In this document: piece after piece, positions 5,782 to 11,930 of the stretch
Layout: the number at the start of each line of letters is the position of its first letter
Position numbering within the stretch: the stretch's first letter is position 1
NCBI GenBank assembly: GCA_002378845.1
Contig: DFRY01000058.1
Span: 11,212 to 23,141, forward strand
Direction: 5' to 3'
Source: Ruminococcaceae bacterium UBA3451
GTDB lineage: Bacteria; Bacillota; Clostridia; Oscillospirales; Acutalibacteraceae
Length of the DNA stretch: 11,930 bases
Notes under the pieces: model-generated
The model's database searches: none
Told to the model about the DNA's origin: nothing
The model's input: the letters and a program-made list of their open reading frames with translations, nothing else
Position numbers and translations under genes: made by a program

Positions 5782-6537
5782 TTATTTATTAAATTTATTA
5801 GAAAAAGCGGAACTAGTTCCGCTTTTTCTAAATTGAACGTCGAAAATTATCCTTAGTTGGGATGTGTAATTTTTTATATTCACTAGTCCATCATCTATCT
5901 TTCCCATCGACCATTGAACAAAAGCTGGCAAATAGTACCCTACAACTGTTCCAGCAAAGCATGCCAATACAGCAAGCCAAACGTCAATAGATTGTCGAGA
6001 TTGATTGTTCCTTACAAGTTCAGCAATAAGAGCTATACCACCAACAATACCCGCAATCATCAAAACCCACGAAGCAAAAATAGCCACTGCTGATATTAAC
6101 CTGAATACATAATATAGTAATTGTATAATAGGCGTAAGAAGGATGAGGACAATACGAGCTAATATGGAAAGAATTTTCGCGGGAAAACTATGTTTATTGA
6201 ATACTAACTTCACATATTGCTCATATAATTTTTGTCGCTGACCAGCCTCATGTAGCATTTCTTCAATATGTTCAACTCTCGATTCATATAGATTTGATGC
6301 AGTTTCCTTTGAGTTCTTATCTGTTGCAGATGATGTTTTATTTTGATTGTCATATTCACTTCTGGATTGGCCATCGCTCAGAATTTCATATGCTTCCTGT
6401 ATTAAGCGAAAAAACACATTCGCATTTGATGCATCGTTAACATCTGGATGATATTTTTTCGCTAAAGAACGGTAGGCGAATTTAATTTGTTCTGGTGTTG
6501 CATTTTCCTCGATCCCTAGTATTTCATAGTAAGTCAA
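5782..6537 (-). CDS. Membrane-anchored J-domain (DnaJ-like) protein
   Basis: A 251-residue protein. Residues 1-65 form a typical J domain (TYYEILGIEENATPEQIK...), with the His30-Pro31-Asp32 motif that stimulates the ATPase of DnaK/Hsp70. A polar linker and charged coiled-coil-like stretch (66-115) follows, then three likely membrane segments (about 122-142, 147-172, 185-205). It lacks the G/F and zinc-finger regions of true DnaJ, so it is a specialised co-chaperone tethering Hsp70 at the membrane, client unknown. The start is TTG at 6535-6537 (AAGGA nine bases upstream; J-domain homology begins here and an in-frame stop lies upstream). The last dozen or so codons run through a terminator-like palindrome (5798-5831). 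A+T-rich, like the genes to its right, and convergent with the tRNA/RNA unit. Confidence 0.85.
   Translation of the reverse strand: MTYYEILGIEENATPEQIKFAYRSLAKKYHPDVNDASNANVFFRLIQEAYEILSDGQSRSEYDNQNKTSSATDKNSKETASNLYESRVEHIEEMLHEAGQRQKLYEQYVKLVFNKHSFPAKILSILARIVLILLTPIIQLLYYVFRLISAVAIFASWVLMIAGIVGGIALIAELVRNNQSRQSIDVWLAVLACFAGTVVGYYLPAFVQWSMGKIDDGLVNIKNYTSQLRIIFDVQFRKSGTSSAFSNKFNK
5798..5831. repeat. 34-bp perfect palindrome, copy 1 (inside the 3' end of the J-domain gene)
   Basis: A perfect palindrome centred at 5814/5815 with core GCGGAACTAGTTCCGC flanked by A5 and T5 runs. The same 28-bp core recurs at 6605-6648. It looks like a bidirectional intrinsic terminator but lies within the coding sequence, encoding approximately RKSGTSSAFSN about 15 residues before the stop. 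Transcription of the gene could terminate before its stop codon unless translation prevents hairpin formation. Confidence 0.9.
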
Positions 6538-6581
6538 AAAATCAAGTCCTTCATTGGAATATTCTTCTATAGATGTACTTT

Positions 6582-6610
6582 ATCATAGATATTCTTAAAA
6601 AACAAGTAAA
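6582..6610 (-). promoter_or_regulatory. Possible promoter of the J-domain gene
   Basis: On the minus strand TATGAT (-10, 6582-6587) and TTTACT (-35, 6605-6610) are 17 bases apart. The -35 matches consensus at only four of six bases and overlaps the edge of palindrome copy 2. The spacing and position, about 45 bases upstream of the TTG start, make it the best candidate. Confidence 0.4.
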
Positions 6611-6648
6611 AGGAAAAAGCGGAACTAGTTCCGCTTTTTCCTTTTACT
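6605..6648. repeat. 44-bp perfect palindrome, copy 2 (upstream of the J-domain gene)
   Basis: A perfect 22-base-arm palindrome centred at 6626/6627, containing the same 28-bp core as copy 1 plus eight further symmetric bases on each side. The centres of the two copies are exactly 812 bases apart and bracket the J-domain gene. The GC stem with A and T runs on both sides can act as a terminator in either direction, insulating the J-domain gene from the DUF262 side. Alternatively the pair marks the ends of a small inserted cassette. Confidence 0.9.
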
Positions 6649-7039
6649 ATTACTTAAAACACGCTTTGCTTTTTAGTTTCATAGTGCTATTATAGTAATA
6701 AATGGGAAATATTGTCGTTATTATCACTACTATAGATTTACTTTCCCTTTATTACAGCCAGAATGTGAACTCGAGGCAAGTGACTACTTCTAATAGCAAT
6801 AATGAGAAGTTCGTTTCGTGACAAAGTTATAGCAATTAGACGAAGTTCGACCAGCCGGAATGGATGGAGGAAATAGCTGTGTGAAAAGCGGACCATTCTA
6901 AAAGTATTACCAATCGTTACATTGCTTTTAATCATAAATAGTCTTGTTTGTGTCCCAGTCAGAACAGTTTCTGAAAGCTGTAAAATTTTAAAGGGTACTA
7001 ATTTCGGAGTAAAAAACCAACATATAGGAGACTTCAAAT
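6649..7039. other. Intergenic region before the DUF262 operon, no gene recognised
   Basis: About 390 A+T-rich bases between palindrome copy 2 and the first DUF262 gene. Short open stretches occur in several frames (for example one reading MDGGNSCVKSGPF ending near 6902), but none has a ribosome site and family resemblance. I saw no convincing -35/-10 pair, although the promoter of the DUF262 operon must lie here or upstream. The last ten or so bases hold the AGGAG ribosome site of that operon (7026-7030). It may contain decayed gene remnants. Confidence 0.5.
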
Positions 7040-8833
7040 ATGGCAACAGTTGAGCTGAAACCCATAAGTGAACTATTTGGCTTGCAATTCTTTGTGCCGT
7101 CATATCAAAGAGGATATCGATGGACAACTGTACAGGTCAGAGAATTACTTGAGGATTTGTATGATTTTTCAGATGATAATAAGCGAGAGGATGATGACTA
7201 CTACTGTTTGCAGCCGGTTATTGTGAAACGTCGCGAAGAACAGTGGGAACTAGTTGATGGGCAGCAGCGTCTTACTGCTCTTTGGCTGTTATCAACGCTC
7301 TATTATTGCAGTAACCGTGATGATGAAATCGATCTTAAGCATCAAAAATATGCTCTGGAGTATGAAGAAAAACCAATCTTCACAAGTCTGTTTTCAAAAA
7401 TCACTGATCTTGTGCAGGCCGATTCAATGCCAGCATTGATTGAGCATTTGGTGGCTTATAAAGAAAAGAGCATAGATTCCAGAAATCTAATCGAAAGCAT
7501 CGAATATATAGCTCAATTCACAAGAAAGAACAAACGTCCCAAGGGTGTATTAGCCAAAATATTTGAGGCATTTCATGCCATTAATGTTATATGGTATGTT
7601 CTTGATGAAGATGAGGATCCTATTCAAACATTTACAAATATCAATGCCAACAAAATCGAATTAACTAATGCTGAACTGATTAAAGCGGTGCTGCTTAACT
7701 CATGTCCAGACGATAACCATATGCAGAATATGGCTCTTCAATGGGAAGAAATTGAAAAAGGCCTGAATGATAACAGCTTCTGGAATTTCATAGTAAGCAA
7801 AAAAAGAAATGCATATAGTACAAGAATTGATTACTTGTTTGAGATCTGGTGTGCTAAGACCGGACATGTGGTACAGACAAGTTCAGACGATCGTCATGCC
7901 ATATTCCGCGAAATCAACGGACTTTTGGATAATAATGCACAAACTGTGTCAGCGGATATCTGGAAAGAAATACAAACCATTTATGATACGTTGCTTGATT
8001 GGTATCAAGACTACTACTATTATCATACCATAGGGCTATTAATCATAATCAACGAGAAGGAAAAAGATGTTGATATAATAAATGATTTGTATCAGATTTA
8101 TTCCTCGAACGATAAGAAGGAATTCAGGAAGGTTATATGCAGAAAAATTAGAGACCTGTATTTTGGAAAAACGAAGGCAACACCCTTTGAAGAATTTGCA
8201 ATAGATCAAATAAAGAATAACCTTGGTGATATTACATGTCATGATGATTGTGTATGTAGTGTCTTGCTTTTATATAACATTGCAATGTTGGTGAACGCAA
8301 ACAATACGTATGAGCGTTTCCCTTTTGAGTTATATAAGGATGAGATTTGGGATATTGAGCACATTAATCCTCAAACTCCAAAGGAAGCAATTGATGATGA
8401 AAAGAAAGCATGGCTTAATAGTTATCTTGCAATCCTAAAAAGCGGGATTGACCACTCAAAAGATCTGAAGCTGTCTCAAGATATACAAACATGTCTTGAT
8501 TCGCATCTGGTGGATTTTGAAAACATCGCTAAGAGAGTAAATGAAATTTTGGAATTGACAGATAATAATTCAATAGTGAACCTTGTTCTTTTGGATGCGA
8601 ACACGAACAGAGGATACAAAAATGCTTGCTTTGCTGAAAAGAGGAAAAAAATTATTGAAGTAGAGCGCAGCAAAAATAACGATGAAAAATATATTCCAAT
8701 CGGAACCAAGTGGGTGTTTCTGAAGGGCTTTGAAAATGCTGAGCAACTTATTATTTGGGGAGCTGTGGATATGCAGGATTATTCTAATGATATTGCAAGC
8801 AGCATCTTTAAGCTGTTAGAAGGTGCGGATTAA
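7040..8833 (+). CDS. DUF262-DUF1524 (fused GmrSD-like) HNH nuclease protein
   Basis: A 597-residue protein. The N-terminal DUF262 domain (ParB/sulfiredoxin-like fold, NTP-dependent in GmrS and SspE) shows VPSYQRGYRW (residues 19-28), the hallmark VDGQQRLTAL (72-81) and a later F-x3-N...ELTNAELIKA segment (198-217). The C-terminal DUF1524 HNH domain shows DIEHINPQTP (438-447, His441) and NLVLLDANTNRGYKN (514-528, Asn514/Asn523), the His and Asn elements of the nuclease. Known relatives are type IV restriction enzymes (GmrSD against modified phage DNA) and SspE; this suggests nucleotide-regulated DNA cleavage. The ATG has AGGAG nine bases upstream. It overlaps the next DUF262 gene by one base (TAATG). 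The usual second-motif Arg-Gly (N-x-RG) is replaced by NANK. Substrate and trigger are unknown. Confidence 0.88.
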   Translation: MATVELKPISELFGLQFFVPSYQRGYRWTTVQVRELLEDLYDFSDDNKREDDDYYCLQPVIVKRREEQWELVDGQQRLTALWLLSTLYYCSNRDDEIDLKHQKYALEYEEKPIFTSLFSKITDLVQADSMPALIEHLVAYKEKSIDSRNLIESIEYIAQFTRKNKRPKGVLAKIFEAFHAINVIWYVLDEDEDPIQTFTNINANKIELTNAELIKAVLLNSCPDDNHMQNMALQWEEIEKGLNDNSFWNFIVSKKRNAYSTRIDYLFEIWCAKTGHVVQTSSDDRHAIFREINGLLDNNAQTVSADIWKEIQTIYDTLLDWYQDYYYYHTIGLLIIINEKEKDVDIINDLYQIYSSNDKKEFRKVICRKIRDLYFGKTKATPFEEFAIDQIKNNLGDITCHDDCVCSVLLLYNIAMLVNANNTYERFPFELYKDEIWDIEHINPQTPKEAIDDEKKAWLNSYLAILKSGIDHSKDLKLSQDIQTCLDSHLVDFENIAKRVNEILELTDNNSIVNLVLLDANTNRGYKNACFAEKRKKIIEVERSKNNDEKYIPIGTKWVFLKGFENAEQLIIWGAVDMQDYSNDIASSIFKLLEGAD

Positions 8834-11139
8834 TGAGTGTAAACAATAGTTCAACGCACACATTTTGGGAATTAATCAAATCGTATCAAATCGTTGTTCC
8901 ACCGCTGCAGAGAGACTATGCCCAGGGACGCGAAAAAAGCCCGGAGATTGAGCAGATTAGAAATTCATTAATGGATGAGATTTATGATTCATTGAGTACA
9001 GACAAACCATTAGTATTGAATTTTATCTATGGCGAAAAAGCAGAAGGGCGATTTGTTCCAGTTGATGGACAGCAAAGACTAACAACACTCTTTTTGCTCC
9101 ATTGGTATATTTTCATGAGGGCAGATTATACGGATGGCCTTGAAGATCTAAAGGGTTTTTCTTATCAGACCAGAGTAACATCTGAACGTTTTTGCGAAAA
9201 TCTGTGCAGTACTAAAGTGGATTTTTCCGCAGAGAAGATAGGTGAAGAAATCAAAGAATACTATTGGTTAACAGGAAACTTTCTTAAAGATCCAACGATT
9301 AAATCTATGTTAACCATGCTTGATACGATTCATGGCAAGTTTTCATCGTATCCAGATTTTGGCTTGCTTAAGGATAAGCTCGTTGGCGAGAAATGCCCAA
9401 TAACATTTCTATGGCTTCCAATGGATAATTTTCAAAAGACCAACGATCTGTACATCAAAATGAATGCCCGCGGAAAACAGCTTTCTGATTTTGAAATTTT
9501 CAAGGCGAAATTACAAAACTCTGACCTGATTAAAAGTATACTTAGTACTGGGGCAACAAATGAGGGCATTATTCTATACATAAGCCAATATAACAATCAG
9601 TACGCTGAATTTTTTTACCAGCTCTTTCAGAGTTCATATGACGATGCAATGATGACCTTCATCAAAGAAATGGTTCGAGATGCATATCTCTCATATGTGA
9701 GCAGTTGTGGGGTTCCTCAGAAAGATTATAGAGATGAGTATGCCAAAATGCGAGGAATGAACGGAAGTATTTTTTCTCGCTATTTGGAGAATGGAGGCAA
9801 AGGATTTTCCCAATGCAGCAAAGCAACAGGGGCAATTGTCAAAGGAATACACAGAACAACAAAACTAATAGATATGTTTTCTGCGATGAGTACCCCGCTT
9901 GTGTTCGAGAATACGCTTTCGAAAGCATTCTATGACGAAAAGAGCCTTTTTGTTAGAAATTATCAAGATGATACTTTATCAGATGACGCAATTCGTTTTG
10001 CAACGTATGTATATCTGGTTAAATTTGGAATACCCGAGGATTATGACAGCAAGAACGCATATTGTATGTGGAAAAGATTTGTTTATAACATCGTTACAAA
10101 CAGCTCATTAAAAAGCCGACGTGAGGACGTTTGCGAGGCTTTTGTTTTCTTCGATAATTTGGTTGATACTATAACTAACGACAATGAAGTTTCTGTGCTT
10201 GATGCAATTTCAGAAATAACGAACACCAGTATGACAGCTGCAATAAAAATGCAGGCGAAAGAAGAAATGATAAAAGCACTACTGATGAAAGATATTACCT
10301 GGAAAAAGCTCATCCTGGATGCAGAAGATTATTTTGAAGATGGCCAAATCGGTTTTATACTAGACTCTTGTAAAACCGGAGCAAATACATGGGACAGCCA
10401 GGTGTTTGCGAAATACACCTCACTATATAAAAAATTCTTTGATAAAAGCAAAAAGCAAAGTAATGTGATTGGCAAAAACCTATTTGAAAGAGCACTGCTG
10501 TGTATGCCTGATTCTTCAGGAAATCATACAGCGCATTTGCTAAAGCAGTCCAACTCGACAACATCGTGGGGATTTCTTGGCAAAGACTACAAAGAATTTC
10601 TGGCAAATACAACCGAATGGAAGAAACGTCAAATTCTAAATTGCTTATTGGATAAGTTGGATGGTTCCGTCGACTATATACACACGCTCACCAGTATAAT
10701 TAATTCAATAAATGAAAGCGATTACCAGAATGCTGACGCATGGAAATTACCGTTTATTAAGAACGATTTGTTTGATGTGCAAATTGGATATTATCGATTC
10801 AAAAACTGCATCAATCTGTCGGATAACCGAAAAGAGGTCTTGATGATTGCTGGCACAACAGTCCGCGCCTATAGTATCGAATTGTATACATTCTTGCTTT
10901 ATAGAGAGTTGCAGAAACAAAAAATAAAAAATATGAAGGCTGTACTCTATACCACAGCTAGCATGAATAACCATGAAGGTTTTCCTTTGAGGTACCTGGA
11001 AATTGGTGGTGCGGAAATTGGTTATTCGTATGCTGTTGGAGATGCGGCGAATCCTTATCTATATAAAACTTATTCTGGAATCCAGAAGATGACGTTCGAC
11101 GATGTGGTGGATGTAGTCAAGGTTAAGTGTGATGAATAA
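8833..11139 (+). CDS. DUF262 domain protein with a long unrecognised C-terminal region
   Basis: A 768-residue protein. The N-terminal DUF262 domain has VPPLQRDYAQGR (residues 22-33), VDGQQRLTTLFLLHWY (77-92) and YIKMNARGKQLSDFEIFKAKLQ (about 207-228), so both conserved DUF262 segments are canonical, including the N-x-RG that the partner has lost. From about residue 300 onward the sequence is largely helical with charged stretches and matches nothing I recognise; no HNH, His-rich or PD-(D/E)xK motif was seen. Its ATG overlaps the preceding stop (TAATG) and a GAAGGTG site lies seven bases upstream inside that gene, so the two proteins are made together and probably act together. A nucleotide-sensing or target-recognition partner for the HNH protein is the natural guess, but inference. 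A possible anti-phage role rests on family and context only. Confidence 0.85.
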   Translation: MSVNNSSTHTFWELIKSYQIVVPPLQRDYAQGREKSPEIEQIRNSLMDEIYDSLSTDKPLVLNFIYGEKAEGRFVPVDGQQRLTTLFLLHWYIFMRADYTDGLEDLKGFSYQTRVTSERFCENLCSTKVDFSAEKIGEEIKEYYWLTGNFLKDPTIKSMLTMLDTIHGKFSSYPDFGLLKDKLVGEKCPITFLWLPMDNFQKTNDLYIKMNARGKQLSDFEIFKAKLQNSDLIKSILSTGATNEGIILYISQYNNQYAEFFYQLFQSSYDDAMMTFIKEMVRDAYLSYVSSCGVPQKDYRDEYAKMRGMNGSIFSRYLENGGKGFSQCSKATGAIVKGIHRTTKLIDMFSAMSTPLVFENTLSKAFYDEKSLFVRNYQDDTLSDDAIRFATYVYLVKFGIPEDYDSKNAYCMWKRFVYNIVTNSSLKSRREDVCEAFVFFDNLVDTITNDNEVSVLDAISEITNTSMTAAIKMQAKEEMIKALLMKDITWKKLILDAEDYFEDGQIGFILDSCKTGANTWDSQVFAKYTSLYKKFFDKSKKQSNVIGKNLFERALLCMPDSSGNHTAHLLKQSNSTTSWGFLGKDYKEFLANTTEWKKRQILNCLLDKLDGSVDYIHTLTSIINSINESDYQNADAWKLPFIKNDLFDVQIGYYRFKNCINLSDNRKEVLMIAGTTVRAYSIELYTFLLYRELQKQKIKNMKAVLYTTASMNNHEGFPLRYLEIGGAEIGYSYAVGDAANPYLYKTYSGIQKMTFDDVVDVVKVKCDE

Positions 11140-11391
11140 TATAAAACTATTGGTGCAGGCTGCGATAAATGGATAGTGGATCAAGTTCAGGCAGAGAAAT
11201 ACGATGATGCCAATATTTTAATAGACCAAATTTAAAGGCAATTTCTTTCTGAATGAGAAGGCACATGCAATGAAAATTCAGTTTATCAAGTTTCCCATTA
11301 TGTTTAAGATACATACCATGGGAGCGTGATCCTATTATTTATAAACAGTGATGTTAGGAAATATATATTTTGTGCAGAAGGTGAAAACAAT
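11140..11391. other. Short spacer after the DUF262 operon, possible gene remnant
   Basis: No terminator hairpin with a U-run is obvious. The frame of the preceding gene stays open for 31 codons beyond its stop (11140-11232, peptide ending in DDANILIDQI), which may be chance or the tail of a decayed gene. An AAGGTG ribosome site for the next gene is at 11378-11383. The rest is A+T-rich sequence without recognisable features. Confidence 0.4.
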
Positions 11392-11930
11392 ATGAAAGTC
11401 ATAGTTTTTCAGGGTAGCCCGAGAAAAAACGGTGATACAGCAACTCTTATAAAGCCATTTATATCAGAATTAGTAAATAAGGGATTTGAAGTTAAAACAA
11501 TTTCGCTATATGATAAAAAGATTTCGCCATGTATCGAATGCTATCAATGTCAAAACAGATTAGGTGAATACGGTTGTTCAATCAGTGATGATATGCACGA
11601 TATAACAGATGAGATTTTAATGGCAGATTGTTTTATTTTGGCTAGTCCAATATTTATTTGGTATTGTACCGCTCCAATGAAAGCAATGCTTGACCGATTT
11701 TATGGGCTACATAAGTATTACGGGGAACATCGCGGACCAAGTTTGTTGGAAGGAAAAAAGTGCGGAATAGTTGCTACATGTGGGTACGATCTGGAATATG
11801 GTATAAGCCCTTTTGAAGATGGAATTAAGCGATTTTGTGAGCATTTCAAAATTGAATATATCGGGAAAGCAGCTGTACAACGTGATGCAGGAGACGGTGT
11901 AAGCAAATTTGAAACTGATGATTCAAAAAA
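11392..11930 (+). CDS. Flavodoxin-family NAD(P)H-dependent oxidoreductase, 3' end outside window
   Basis: The first 179 codons of a gene that runs off the window. The protein begins MKVIVFQGSPRKNGDTATL, the FMN-phosphate loop of NADPH-dependent FMN reductase/iron-sulfur flavoprotein-like enzymes. A four-cysteine motif follows, Cys47-x2-Cys50-x2-Cys53-x8-Cys62 (PCIECYQCQ...GC), then DDM and the FMN-ring contact ASPIFIWYCTAPMKAMLDRFY (about 84-104). In iron-sulfur flavoproteins a similar compact motif binds a 4Fe-4S cluster, but the last spacing here is longer than usual, so cluster binding is uncertain. The likely role is a cytosolic flavin-dependent reductase; substrate unknown. The ATG has AAGGTG eight bases upstream. 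No link to the DUF262 pair is evident beyond the same strand. Confidence 0.88.
   Translation, partial: MKVIVFQGSPRKNGDTATLIKPFISELVNKGFEVKTISLYDKKISPCIECYQCQNRLGEYGCSISDDMHDITDEILMADCFILASPIFIWYCTAPMKAMLDRFYGLHKYYGEHRGPSLLEGKKCGIVATCGYDLEYGISPFEDGIKRFCEHFKIEYIGKAAVQRDAGDGVSKFETDDSK

Noticed and set aside
6738..7127. 129-codon minus-strand frame overlapping the start of the first DUF262 gene
   Set aside because: Overlaps the conserved DUF262 N-terminus in antisense, has no recognisable domain and no good ribosome site; most likely chance.

Overview
This window looks like a chromosomal segment of a low-to-moderate-GC Firmicute, probably a gut or anaerobic member of the Clostridia (Oscillospiraceae/Ruminococcaceae-like). 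This is inferred from AGGAGG-type ribosome binding sites, TTG starts, sigma-A-type promoters, a tRNA with encoded CCA and the gene families present. No 16S or other definitive marker is in view, so the taxonomy is inference.

The left part (about 1-4970) is a compact housekeeping-like block, all on the minus strand and visibly richer in G+C. It holds a DUF1015-family protein, a three-gene zinc ABC importer operon (lipoprotein znuA, ATPase znuC, permease znuB, tightly coupled) and a patatin-like phospholipase. The zinc operon has a strong promoter whose start region carries an imperfect 17-bp palindrome, a good candidate metal-repressor operator. The patatin gene has its own promoter and a clear intrinsic terminator.

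At 5058 the layout changes. A strong plus-strand promoter drives tRNA-Val(GAC). No convincing terminator follows the tRNA. Instead about 550 bases of hairpin-rich, non-coding sequence end in a good intrinsic terminator with a T8 tract near 5727. This looks like a large structured RNA co-transcribed with the tRNA. Its size, ornate folding and tRNA adjacency recall the GOLLD/ROOL class of giant bacterial RNAs, but I cannot confirm membership by eye.

Right of the tRNA the DNA becomes A+T-rich and accessory in character. A minus-strand membrane-anchored J-domain protein is bracketed by two copies of one 28-bp perfect palindrome, one of them inside the end of its own reading frame. Then come two plus-strand genes overlapping by one base, both with an N-terminal DUF262 (GmrS/ParB-like) domain. 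The first also has a C-terminal DUF1524 HNH nuclease domain and so resembles a fused GmrSD/SspE-type restriction enzyme. The second has a long C-terminal region I do not recognise and no HNH. This translationally coupled pair is a candidate anti-phage module. The window ends inside a flavodoxin-fold NAD(P)H-dependent reductase with a four-cysteine cluster.

The two items most worth following are the tRNA-Val/large-RNA transcription unit and the tandem DUF262 pair.
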